Origin: Streptomyces stelliscabiei
GTDB taxonomy: Bacteria > Actinomycetota > Actinomycetes > Streptomycetales > Streptomycetaceae
Length of the DNA stretch: 64,000 nt
Direction of reading: 5' to 3'
NCBI RefSeq assembly: GCF_014873495.1
Contig: NZ_JADBGF010000001.1
Span: 6,820,001-6,884,000, forward strand
Both the position numbers and the translations under genes were made by a program. The notes under the pieces are model-generated. The model saw nothing but the letters and a program-made list of their open reading frames with translations. It was not told where the DNA came from and ran no database searches. Shown here piece after piece: positions 55,947 through 64,000 of this stretch (positions are counted from its first letter, which is position 1; each line of letters begins with the position of its first letter).

Positions 55947-56987
55947 ATGACCAGTCCAACCAAGGCCGAGGGCTCCGGGTCCGCGGTCGCCTTGGACCCC
56001 GAGCTCGAGACGGCCGCCGAGGCCGCCAAGGGTGAGCAGAAGCTTGAGGGTCGTTCCCCCGGCCAGTTGATGTGGCAACGGTTCAAGCGGGACCGTACGG
56101 GAGTCATCTCCGCGTGCGTAGTGATTTTCTTCTTCGTGATCTCCGCCCTCGCGCCGGTCATCGCGAGCCTGTACGGCAAGAACCCCTACACGCTGTACGC
56201 GCAGGAGCCGGACTTCCCGTTCCTGCTCGACGACTTCGCGATGCCCACCGGTTCCTTCGGTGGCATGTCGGGTGACTTCTGGTTCGGCGTCGAGCCGAAG
56301 CTCGGCCGCGACGTCTTCACGATGCTGCTGTACGGCATGCGGACCTCGCTGTACATGGCGGTGCTCATCACCCTGATCAGCGTGGTCACCGGCGTACTCA
56401 TCGGCATGGTCGGGGGCTACTTCGGCGGCCGCGTGGACTACTGGGTGGGCCGGATCACCGACTTCTTCCTGGGCTTCCCGCAGCAGCTCTTCTTCATCGC
56501 CTTCATGCCCGTGGTCACCGCGCTGTTCGTCGACCCGAAGGACGAGACGCCGACGTATCTGCGCGCCCTGGCCATCATCCTGGTGATGTGGTTCCTCGGC
56601 TGGATGGGCCTGGCCCGCCTGGTCCGCAGCTCCGTGCTCTCGCTCCGTGAGCGTGAGTTCGTGGAGGCGGCGAAGGTCTCCGGCGCCTCGCCCTGGCGCA
56701 TCGTGCGCAAGGAGATCCTCCCGAACATCGTCACCCCGATCCTCGTGCAGGGCACGTACATCCTGCCCAGCACGATCCTCTCCATCGCCTTCCTCTCCTT
56801 CGTCGGTGTCGGCTTCGTCGAGCCCACCCCCGACTGGGGCCGCATGTTCGCCATCGGCGCCGGCGTCTATGAGCAGGACCCGATGTTCATGATCTTCCCG
56901 GGCGTGGCGATGGTGGTCTTCGTTCTCTGCTTCAACCTTCTCGGCGACTCCGTCCGGGACGCATTCGACCCCAAGACCGGACGCTAA
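55947..56987 (+). CDS. Oligopeptide ABC transporter permease (DppC-like)
   Basis: 346 aa from ATG 55947. Membrane helices at 45-65 (VISACVVIFFFVISALAPVI) and four or five more, with the EAAKVSGASPWRIVRKEILP coupling motif. First gene of a five-gene operon (C-SBP-B-D-F), an unusual order with DppC before the binding protein. It imports peptides. Confidence 0.92.
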   Translation: MTSPTKAEGSGSAVALDPELETAAEAAKGEQKLEGRSPGQLMWQRFKRDRTGVISACVVIFFFVISALAPVIASLYGKNPYTLYAQEPDFPFLLDDFAMPTGSFGGMSGDFWFGVEPKLGRDVFTMLLYGMRTSLYMAVLITLISVVTGVLIGMVGGYFGGRVDYWVGRITDFFLGFPQQLFFIAFMPVVTALFVDPKDETPTYLRALAIILVMWFLGWMGLARLVRSSVLSLREREFVEAAKVSGASPWRIVRKEILPNIVTPILVQGTYILPSTILSIAFLSFVGVGFVEPTPDWGRMFAIGAGVYEQDPMFMIFPGVAMVVFVLCFNLLGDSVRDAFDPKTGR

Positions 56988-57091
56988 TCGTCCATTGGTG
57001 GGTGGGGGGACTGCCACCCCCGATCCGGGTTCGGCCCGGACCGTCAGGCAGTACTCGTGGACAACAATCGACAGGTAGGTGCATAGGCATC

Positions 57092-58894
57092 ATGAAGCCC
57101 ATCAGAACCCGCACCACGCGCGCCGTGGCCGTCGCCATCGTGGCCGGCTCGCTGGCGCTCACCGGGTGCTCGGACAACGGCAAGACGGACACGAAGGACA
57201 CTTCCAAGTCCCAGGACGACGCCGCCGAGCAGTCGAAGCCTGTCGCCTACGGTGACGCCGCCGCCTCCACCGGCCCCGCCGAGCCGGTCAAGGGCGCCAA
57301 GCCCGGCGGTGTCATCAACGTCTACGCGCAGTCGGACATGACCCACATGGACCCGGGTCAGATCTACGTCTCCGACGCCGGTCAGCTCGCCAACCTGCTC
57401 CACCGGGGTCTGACGAACTACCAGGAGGACGACAAGGGCAACCTGACGGTCGTCGGTGACATCGCCACCGACTCCGGCAAGTCCTCCGACGGCGGCAAGA
57501 CCTGGACGTACACGCTCAAGGACGGCATCAAGGACGAGGACGGCAACGCCATCACCTCGGCCGACGTCCGCCACACCATCGAGCGCCAGTACTCCAAGGT
57601 CATCTTCGACGGCCCGACGTACATCCAGAGCTGGCTGTCGGGCTCCGACTACCGCAAGGCGCTGCCGGACGGCCCCTACAAGGGCAAGCACCTGCCGGAC
57701 TCCGTCCTGGAGACCCCGGACGCCAAGACGGTCGTCTTCCACTTCGACCAGGCGCGCCCGGACCTCCCGCAGGCCCTCGCCATGGCCGGTTACGCCGTCG
57801 TGCCCGAGAAGCAGGACACGAAGGAGAAGTACGACAAGGCCCCCGCGGCCCTCGGCCCGTACAAGGTCTCCGAGTACAAGGCCGGCAAGTCGCTGACCCT
57901 GGTCAAGAACGACCAGTGGGACCCGAAGACGGACTCGGTGCGCCACCAGTACGTCGACGGCTACAACTTCACCACCACCATCGACCAGGCCAGCCAGACC
58001 AAGCGTCTGATCGCCGACCAGGGCGAGGCCAAGAACGCCATCCAGTTCACGGACTCGGTGGACCCGGCCCAGCTGTCGACGGTCATCGGCAACGCCGGTG
58101 CCAAGAAGCGCACCATCCAGGGCTACCAGCCCTACGTGTGGCAGATGACCTTCAACCTCGACAGCGCCAACATGAAGGACAAGAAGGTCCGCGACGCGAT
58201 CACCTACGCGCTCCCGTCGCAGGCCATGGTCCAGGCCGACGGTGGCCGCTACGGCGGTGAGATCGCCGGTGGTCTGATGGCGCCGACCCTGCCGGGCTAC
58301 GACAAGTCCTACGACCCGTTCGGCAAGCTGAAGAAGCCCAACGGTGACCTGGCGAAGGCCAAGGAGCTGCTGAAGGAGGCGGGTGTCAAGGACGGCACCA
58401 AGCTGACCTACGCCTACTCCAACACCCCGCGTGGCCAGGCCCAGATGGTCATCGTCAAGGACACGCTGAAGAAGATCGGCTTCGACGTCCAGGCCAAGGA
58501 GATCGACCGGGCCAGCTTCTACGAGCAGATCGGCAAGCTGGACAACCCGTTCGACCTCTACATGACCGGCTGGGGCCAGGACTGGTCCTCCCCGTCCACG
58601 GTCATCACCCCGGTCTACGACGGCACCCTGGTCGCCGACGGTGCGTCGAACTACTCGCACATCAAGGACGCCAAGGTCGACGCGCTGATCAAGAAGGCGC
58701 TGACCGAGGAGCCCGAGGCCGCGGCCAAGACGTGGGAAGAGGCTCACCACCGCATCGTGGAGGAGATCAACCCGGCCGCCCCGGTCTACTACTCGAAGCA
58801 GATCCAGCTCTTCGGATCGAACATCGGTGGTGCCCGGTACAGCACGGAGTCGAGCTACATCGACATCAACGACCTGTTCGTGAAGCAGCCGTAA
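57092..58894 (+). CDS. Peptide-binding lipoprotein of the ABC operon
   Basis: 600 aa with signal peptide and lipobox (LALTGCSDN). SBP_bac_5 features: GGVINVYAQSDMTHMDPGQI, DGIKDEDGNAITSADVRHTI, and FDLYMTGWGQDWSSP. Delivers oligopeptides to the permeases encoded on either side. A hairpin lies after the stop. Confidence 0.93.
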   Translation: MKPIRTRTTRAVAVAIVAGSLALTGCSDNGKTDTKDTSKSQDDAAEQSKPVAYGDAAASTGPAEPVKGAKPGGVINVYAQSDMTHMDPGQIYVSDAGQLANLLHRGLTNYQEDDKGNLTVVGDIATDSGKSSDGGKTWTYTLKDGIKDEDGNAITSADVRHTIERQYSKVIFDGPTYIQSWLSGSDYRKALPDGPYKGKHLPDSVLETPDAKTVVFHFDQARPDLPQALAMAGYAVVPEKQDTKEKYDKAPAALGPYKVSEYKAGKSLTLVKNDQWDPKTDSVRHQYVDGYNFTTTIDQASQTKRLIADQGEAKNAIQFTDSVDPAQLSTVIGNAGAKKRTIQGYQPYVWQMTFNLDSANMKDKKVRDAITYALPSQAMVQADGGRYGGEIAGGLMAPTLPGYDKSYDPFGKLKKPNGDLAKAKELLKEAGVKDGTKLTYAYSNTPRGQAQMVIVKDTLKKIGFDVQAKEIDRASFYEQIGKLDNPFDLYMTGWGQDWSSPSTVITPVYDGTLVADGASNYSHIKDAKVDALIKKALTEEPEAAAKTWEEAHHRIVEEINPAAPVYYSKQIQLFGSNIGGARYSTESSYIDINDLFVKQP

Positions 58895-58912
58895 TCCGTC
58901 AGTCCGGCTGAT

Positions 58913-58950
58913 CCGCGGGGGTGTGCGCCAGGCGGAGCGCACCCCCGCGG
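58913..58950 (+). terminator. Intercistronic hairpin after the binding-protein gene
   Basis: CCGCGGGGGTGTGCGC (58913-58928) pairs with GCGCACCCCCGCGG (58937-58950). It probably reduces readthrough or stabilises the binding-protein mRNA, as is common in ABC operons. Confidence 0.7.
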
Positions 58951-59002
58951 TCGGTTCCACCCCCTCCGACCGCCGCGTTTTCGAAGAGAGCATCCACCCG
59001 CC

Positions 59003-59980
59003 ATGCTTCAGTTCCTCATCCGCAGGCTGATCGGCGCTGTCGTCATCATGTTCCTGATCGGCGCCTTCACGTTCTTCCTGTTCTATACGATCCCCCAAGA
59101 CTTCGCGCAGCTGTCCTGCGGCAAGAACTGCTCCCCCGAGAACATCGCGGTCATCAGAGAGAACCTCGGCCTCGACAAGCCCATCACCACGCAGTTCTGG
59201 GACTTCATGTCCGGCATCGTCGTCGGCCGGGACTTCGCGGTGGGTCACTGCCCTGCGCCGTGCCTGGGCATGTCCTTCCAGAGCGGTGAGTTCGTCTGGG
59301 ACTCCATCATCGACCGTTTCCCGCTCACGCTGTCGCTGACCATCGGCGGCCTGGTGATCTTCCTGGTGCTGGGCCTCGGCTCCGGCCTGCTCGCCGCCTG
59401 GAAGCGCGGCACCATCGTCGACAAGATCGTCAGTGGCGCCTCGATGGTGCTCAGCTCGTTCCAGATCTACTTCCTCGGTCCGATCGTCCTCGGCATCTTC
59501 GTCTACAGCACCGGCTGGATGGAGAGCCCGAAGTACGTCCCGTTCACCGAGGACCCGGTCGGCTGGGCCCTGGGCATGCTGATCCCCTGGGCCGTCATGG
59601 CGACGATCTTCACCGCCCAGTACACCCGTATGGCCCGCTCGACCATGATCGAGCAGCTGTCGGAGGAGCACGTCCGCACGGCCCGGGCGAAGGGCATGAA
59701 GCAGCGGTACGTATTCTTCCGTTATGCCTGGCGTGGTTCACTCATTCCGATCGTCACCATCATCGGCATGGACCTGAGCGCACTGCTGTCGGGCGCGGTG
59801 GTCACTGAGTTCACGTTCGACCTGGCCGGCATCGGGCGTCTGGCGGTCGAGTCCTCGACCGACAAGGACATCCCGCTGACCATGGGCGTGATGCTGTTCG
59901 GGGCCTTCTTCATCCTGCTTCTGAACATCGTCGTGGACATCGCCTACGCCTACATCGACCCGCGCGTGCGCCTCAGCTAG
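59003..59980 (+). CDS. Oligopeptide ABC transporter permease (DppB-like)
   Basis: 325 aa with about six helices; RTARAKGMKQRYVFFRYAWR is the coupling loop. An external loop has cysteines in SCGKNCSPE and GHCPAPCLG. It pairs with the DppC-like permease. The same GHCPAPCLG loop occurs in the permease at the right window edge. Confidence 0.92.
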   Translation: MLQFLIRRLIGAVVIMFLIGAFTFFLFYTIPQDFAQLSCGKNCSPENIAVIRENLGLDKPITTQFWDFMSGIVVGRDFAVGHCPAPCLGMSFQSGEFVWDSIIDRFPLTLSLTIGGLVIFLVLGLGSGLLAAWKRGTIVDKIVSGASMVLSSFQIYFLGPIVLGIFVYSTGWMESPKYVPFTEDPVGWALGMLIPWAVMATIFTAQYTRMARSTMIEQLSEEHVRTARAKGMKQRYVFFRYAWRGSLIPIVTIIGMDLSALLSGAVVTEFTFDLAGIGRLAVESSTDKDIPLTMGVMLFGAFFILLLNIVVDIAYAYIDPRVRLS

Positions 59981-59990
59981 GAGAAATACC

Positions 59991-61052
59991 GTGACCACTC
60001 TGACCAAGACCGAAGGTGAGAAGGCCCCGACCGGGCCGGAGGCCTTCCTCTCGGTCCGCGACCTGCGGGTGCGGTTCTCCACCGAGGACGGCATAGTCAA
60101 GGCCGTCGACGGGCTCTCCTTCGACGTCGAGCGCGGCAAGACGCTGGGCATCGTGGGCGAGTCGGGCTCCGGCAAGTCCGTGACCAACCTGACCGTCCTC
60201 GGTCTGCACAACCCCAAGACCACCACCGTCGAGGGCGAGATCATCCTCGACGGCAAGGAACTCGTCACCGCCAAGGAGAAGGAGCTGGAGCAGCTCCGCG
60301 GCAACAAGGTGGCGATGATCTTCCAGGACCCGCTGACGGCGCTCTCGCCGTACTACACGGTGGGCCGGCAGATCGCCGAGCCGTTCATGAAGCACACCGG
60401 CGCCTCCAAGAAGGAGGCCCGGCAGCGGACGATCGAGATGCTGGCCAAGGTCGGCATCCCGCACCCGCAGACGCGCGTGGACGACTACCCGCACCAGTTC
60501 TCCGGCGGTATGCGCCAGCGCGCCATGATCGCCATGGCCCTGGTCTGCGACCCCGACCTGCTGATCGCGGACGAGCCGACCACCGCCCTCGACGTGACCG
60601 TCCAGGCGCAGATCCTCGACCTGCTCAAGGACCTCCAGCAGGAGTTCGGCTCCGCGATCATCTTCATCACGCACGACCTCGGCGTCATCTCCGACATGGC
60701 CGACGACCTGCTGGTGATGTACTCGGGCCGGGCCGTGGAGCGCGGCAGCGTCCGCGAGGTGCTGCGCAACCCCACGCACCCCTACACCTGGGGTCTGCTC
60801 AGCTCGATGCCCCGTCTCGGCGGTGACACCAGTCAGGCACTCACACCGATCCCCGGCTCCCCGCCCAGCCTGCTCAACCCGCCCACCGGCTGCCCGTTCC
60901 ACCCGCGTTGCGCGTTCACCGGCGAGGTCGGCGGCAACCGCTGCAGCACCGAGCGGCCGTCGCTCGGCCAGGGGCGCGACTCCGCCTGCCATCTGACGGC
61001 GGAGCAGAAGCAGACCATCTTCATCGACAAGATCCAGCCTCGGCTGCGCTAG
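59991..61052 (+). CDS. Oligopeptide ABC transporter ATP-binding protein (DppD-like)
   Basis: 353 aa. Walker A GESGSGKS, signature SGGMRQRAMIAMAL, Walker B LLIADEPTTALD and the C-terminal oligopeptide domain with PFHPRCAF-type cysteine. It begins 10 bp after the permease stop. Confidence 0.94.
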   Translation: MTTLTKTEGEKAPTGPEAFLSVRDLRVRFSTEDGIVKAVDGLSFDVERGKTLGIVGESGSGKSVTNLTVLGLHNPKTTTVEGEIILDGKELVTAKEKELEQLRGNKVAMIFQDPLTALSPYYTVGRQIAEPFMKHTGASKKEARQRTIEMLAKVGIPHPQTRVDDYPHQFSGGMRQRAMIAMALVCDPDLLIADEPTTALDVTVQAQILDLLKDLQQEFGSAIIFITHDLGVISDMADDLLVMYSGRAVERGSVREVLRNPTHPYTWGLLSSMPRLGGDTSQALTPIPGSPPSLLNPPTGCPFHPRCAFTGEVGGNRCSTERPSLGQGRDSACHLTAEQKQTIFIDKIQPRLR

Positions 61053-61065
61053 GGAGAACCGAGAC

Positions 61066-62208
61066 ATGAGCGACAACCTCACCCTCCCCGCGCAGCAGGG
61101 CTCCAAGGACACCCCGGCCGAGACCCTCCTCAAGGTCGAGGGCCTGGCGAAGCACTTCCCCATCTACGGCGGCTTCCCCATCAAGCGCAAGGTCGGGGCC
61201 GTCCAGGCGGTGGACGGCATCGACCTGTCCGTCGGCGTCGGCGAGAGCGTCGGCCTCGTCGGTGAGTCGGGCTGCGGCAAGTCGACCACCGGCCGGCTGA
61301 TCACCAAGCTGATGGAGCCCACCGGCGGGAAGATCACCTACAAGGACCAGGACATCACCCACGCCTCGCGCAAGCAGCTGGCGCCGGTGCGGTCCGAGAT
61401 CCAGATGATCTTCCAGGACCCCTACTCCTCGCTGAACCCGCGGCAGACCGTCGGCACGATCATCAAGTCGCCGATGGAGGTCAACGGGATCAACCCCGAG
61501 GGCGGCCGGGAGAACAAGGTCCGCGAGCTGCTGGAGCTGGTCGGTCTCAACCCCGAGCACTACAACCGCTTCCCGCACGAGTTCTCCGGCGGTCAGCGCC
61601 AGCGCATCGGGGTCGCCCGCGCGCTCGCCCTGAACCCGAAGCTGATCGTGGCGGACGAGCCGGTCTCGGCGCTGGACGTGTCGATCCAGGCGCAGGTCGT
61701 CAACCTGCTCCAGAAGGTCCAGGACGAGCTGGGCATCGCGTTCCTGTTCATCGCCCACGACCTCGCCATCGTCCGGCACTTCTCGAAGCGCGTCGCGGTG
61801 ATGTACCTCGGCAAGATCGTCGAGGTCGCCGACCGTGACTCGCTCTACAACCGGCCCCGCCACCCGTACACCCACGCCCTCCTCTCGGCGGTGCCCGAGG
61901 TCGCGATCGACGACGAGGTCGAGGCCAAGGAGCGGATCCGGCTCGCCGGTGACGTGCCCTCGCCGATCTCGCCGCCGTCCGGCTGCCGCTTCCGTACCCG
62001 CTGCTGGAAGGCGCAGGACAAGTGCGCCTCGGAGGAGCCGCCGCTCATCCAGCTCTCCGGCAACCTGGCCGGCCACCTGACGGCCTGCCACTTCCCGGAG
62101 GACCCGACGACCGAGGCCCGCGCCGAGGACGTCGTGCTGGACCCGGCGCTCAAGGCGCTGGAGGACAGTACTTCGGACGAGTCCGGGGCGAAGATCGCCA
62201 AGGACTGA
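61066..62208 (+). CDS. Oligopeptide ABC transporter ATP-binding protein (DppF-like)
   Basis: 380 aa. Walker A GESGCGKST, signature SGGQRQRIGVARAL, Walker B LIVADEPVSALD, and the C-terminal CRFRTRCWKAQDKC cysteine region. Last gene of the operon; starts 13 bp after the DppD-like gene and is followed by a strong inverted repeat. Confidence 0.94.
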   Translation: MSDNLTLPAQQGSKDTPAETLLKVEGLAKHFPIYGGFPIKRKVGAVQAVDGIDLSVGVGESVGLVGESGCGKSTTGRLITKLMEPTGGKITYKDQDITHASRKQLAPVRSEIQMIFQDPYSSLNPRQTVGTIIKSPMEVNGINPEGGRENKVRELLELVGLNPEHYNRFPHEFSGGQRQRIGVARALALNPKLIVADEPVSALDVSIQAQVVNLLQKVQDELGIAFLFIAHDLAIVRHFSKRVAVMYLGKIVEVADRDSLYNRPRHPYTHALLSAVPEVAIDDEVEAKERIRLAGDVPSPISPPSGCRFRTRCWKAQDKCASEEPPLIQLSGNLAGHLTACHFPEDPTTEARAEDVVLDPALKALEDSTSDESGAKIAKD

Positions 62209-62225
62209 CCCGACCGAGTCGTCAT

Positions 62226-62288
62226 GGGCCCGTCGTACGACGGTGACGTTCCCGCTCGCCGGGGCCGTCACCGCCGTACGGCGGGCCC
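62226..62288 (+). terminator. 23-bp arm hairpin at the operon end
   Basis: Arms 62226-62248 and 62266-62288 match at about 21 of 23 positions, with a 17-nt loop. It ends the ABC operon transcript. Confidence 0.8.
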
Positions 62289-62685
62289 TGTCGTGTGCGG
62301 TGGGCCGCCGGTGGCGGTGGGGGCCGGGCTGCCGCGCGGGCGGTCCGTGTGTGTCATGGGGCGTCCCGTGGCGTGGCGTGGCGTCGAGGCGGGTCTCTCC
62401 TGCGTGGTCGTCGCCTTCAACCGCCCCAGCCCCTCCGACCGCCGCCCAGGAGGCCGTACGGGGCGGGGGCGCCGGTGGGGCCGCGTCTGCGCCGATGACC
62501 TGGGTGAGGGCGAGGCGTCGCCCGACGGTCGCCTGGCGTGGCGACCCGGCGGCTGACGGGACCGTGGGGCGAGGGCGGGGCCCGCAGCGAAATCGGTGGC
62601 GGCCCGTGTCCGGGGGCGGCAACCTGGGCTGTTGATCTCGGCCACTGCCGAGCGCCTCACCCAACGACTCACGACGGAGCCCCTG
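62289..62685. other. Gap before the VOC gene
   Basis: About 400 bp without a supported gene. It holds the promoter for the following gene. Confidence 0.4.
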
Positions 62686-63069
62686 TTGAGCCCCACGCGC
62701 CCCGCCATCCACAGCGTCACCTTCGACTGCACCGGCGACCCCTACGACGTCGCCCTCTTCTGGAGCGAGTTGCTCGGCCGTCCGCTGGCCGACGACGACA
62801 AGCCCGGCGACCCGGAGGCGCTGATCGCGGACCCGGCGGGTGGGCCGAGGCTGCTCTTCGTGCGGGTGCCCGAGGGCAAGTCCGCGAAGAACCGGGTCCA
62901 CTTCGACCTCAAGCCGCACGGCCGCACCCGCGCCGAGGAGGTCGAGCGGGCGGTCGCGCTCGGCGCCCGGGTGATCGCCGACCACACCCGTCCCGACGGT
63001 GGTGGTTGGGTGCTCATGGCCGACCCCGAGGGCAACGAATTCTGTGTGGAGCGGGGAGAGTCGGGCTGA
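62686..63069 (+). CDS. VOC-superfamily (glyoxalase/bleomycin-resistance) protein
   Basis: 127 aa from TTG 62686, with a weak SD; the start is uncertain, because the frame opens at 62596. The VOC pattern is HSVTFDCTGDPYDVALFW, ALIADPAGGPRLLFV, RVHFDLKPHGRT and WVLMADPEGNEFCVE. One metal-binding His and Glu each are in place (HFDL, NEFCVE). Enzyme and substrate unknown. Confidence 0.8.
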   Translation: MSPTRPAIHSVTFDCTGDPYDVALFWSELLGRPLADDDKPGDPEALIADPAGGPRLLFVRVPEGKSAKNRVHFDLKPHGRTRAEEVERAVALGARVIADHTRPDGGGWVLMADPEGNEFCVERGESG

Positions 63070-63248
63070 CGAGGGGCGTGCCTGGTCGTCAGGTCCGGCC
63101 CGGCGGCAGTCGGCTCGGGCCGGACCGGCGGGCTCGTGAGCGAGCCCCGGTCCGGCGGAGCGTGCAGGTGTCCGGCCGGGTGCGGTCAGGGCCGCTGGAC
63201 CGGCCCCGGCCGCCCCGGCTCGCCCCCAGCTCCACCTAGCCCCCCCGC

Positions 63249-64000
63249 CTAGGCCAACCGCACCCGCGGATCGATCAGCGCGTACACCGCGTCCACCACG
63301 ATGTTCGCGACCACGATCGCGGCGGCGGCGACCAGGACCACTCCGAGGAGCAGGGGGAGGTCGTTGTCGCGGACGGCCTTGATGGACAGGGCGCCGATGC
63401 CGTGGAGGCCGAAGGTCTCCTCGGTGATGATGGCACCGCCGAGGAGGTAGCCGATGTCGAGGCCGAGGATGGTGACGATGGGGCCCATCGCGCCGCGCCA
63501 GGCGTAGCGGAAGAAGACCGTGGACCGGGACATGCCCTTGGCGCGGGCCGTGCGGACGTAGTCCTCGGCGAGGGTCTCCACGAGCTGGGAGCGGGTCATC
63601 CGGGTGTAGTTGGCGGTGAAGATGATCGCGAGGACCAGCCAGGGGAGGAGGAGCCCCTTGAACCAGGCCGGCGGGTCCTGGGTGAAGCCGACGGCGTCCG
63701 AGGGGCGGGGCAGCAGGCCCCACTGGTCGGAGAGGTAGTACATCGCCACGACCCCGACGATGTAGATCTGGAGCGAGGAGCCCACCAGGGATGCCGAGGA
63801 CGCGATCTTGTCCAGGGCACGGCCCTGTGCCACCGCCGCGACCATGCCGGTGCCCACGCCGAAGACGACGAACACGACCGTGCTGCCGAGCGCGAGCGAC
63901 AGCGTGGTGGGGAAGCGGTCGGTGATCAGGCCGAGGACCGGCTCGTGGTTGGTGAAGGAGTAGCCGAGGCAGGGGGCCGGGCAGTGGCCGAGGCCGGCGT
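63249..64000 (-). CDS. ABC transporter permease (DppB-like), N-terminus outside the window
   Basis: The frame reads leftward through 250 codons from the right edge; the ATG at 63875 is internal, and homology continues before it. The sequence DRFPTTLSLALGS and the loop RTARAKGMSRSTVFFRYAWR match the permease at 59003, as does GHCPAPCLGYSF. It is a paralogue of that permease, from a second peptide transporter transcribed the opposite way. The remaining operon is to the right of the window. Confidence 0.9.
   Translation of the reverse strand, partial: AGLGHCPAPCLGYSFTNHEPVLGLITDRFPTTLSLALGSTVVFVVFGVGTGMVAAVAQGRALDKIASSASLVGSSLQIYIVGVVAMYYLSDQWGLLPRPSDAVGFTQDPPAWFKGLLLPWLVLAIIFTANYTRMTRSQLVETLAEDYVRTARAKGMSRSTVFFRYAWRGAMGPIVTILGLDIGYLLGGAIITEETFGLHGIGALSIKAVRDNDLPLLLGVVLVAAAAIVVANIVVDAVYALIDPRVRLA

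Noticed and set aside
53534..63723. Very long minus-strand frames opposite typA and the ABC operon
   Set aside because: Antisense to well-supported genes with correct SD and motifs. Only the 63249-64000 permease part on the minus strand is real.
1..64000. CRISPR arrays and tRNA genes
   Set aside because: No repeat-spacer pattern and no convincing cloverleaf with a T-loop were seen by eye. A tRNA scan would settle the second point.

Overview
The window is high-GC actinobacterial DNA with SD-led ATG/GTG starts, MbtH-assisted NRPS genes, many RsbW-like ATPases, a BldKB/Dpp-like peptide transport locus and a TypA gene. It is best read as a plant-pathogenic Streptomyces of the common-scab group, because bases 8.9-27.2 kb carry a complete thaxtomin phytotoxin cluster. 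The species cannot be assigned from the sequence alone.

Layout. (1) 1-7.5 kb is accessory DNA: a GHKL ATPase fused to a PD-(D/E)XK nuclease-like domain that runs off the left edge, a small SD-led protein with a near-perfect terminator, an RsbW-like ATPase, an excisionase/tyrosine-integrase pair and an unknown protein with a two-helix membrane tail. (2) 7.49-27.77 kb is a 20-kb unit bracketed by two diverged 191-bp direct repeats (7492-7682 and 27581-27771). It holds a VapB-like antitoxin with a dead PIN toxin, txtD-txtE (minus strand), an IS630 scar, a TnpB scar, txtR (minus), txtA-txtB-txtH, a ruined berberine-bridge-type oxidase, txtC and a truncated IS21 transposase. (3) 28-36.5 kb returns to scattered genes: an XRE regulator, a carboxymuconolactone-decarboxylase-like protein, an aldo/keto reductase with a decayed second copy, a secreted beta-propeller protein, a SNF2 helicase and a PLP enzyme. 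(4) 36.7-64 kb looks like ordinary chromosomal core: a DUF4190/septum-formation-type protein, GntR, Nudix, two stress-signalling regulators, an actinobacterial Sdh1-type succinate dehydrogenase operon, TypA, a complete oligopeptide ABC operon and the end of a second one.

How the toxin genes work together. TxtD makes NO from arginine. TxtE uses NO and O2 to nitrate L-tryptophan at C4. TxtA and TxtB, helped by TxtH, activate and N-methylate phenylalanine and 4-nitrotryptophan and join them into a diketopiperazine. TxtC hydroxylates that product. TxtR activates the genes, and two CebR-type 14-bp boxes (15119-15132 upstream of txtA, 21949-21962 inside txtB) give cellobiose control. The integrase lies just outside the left repeat, so the 20-kb toxin unit has no recombinase of its own. 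This fits an accreted, cis-mobilisable island rather than an autonomous element.
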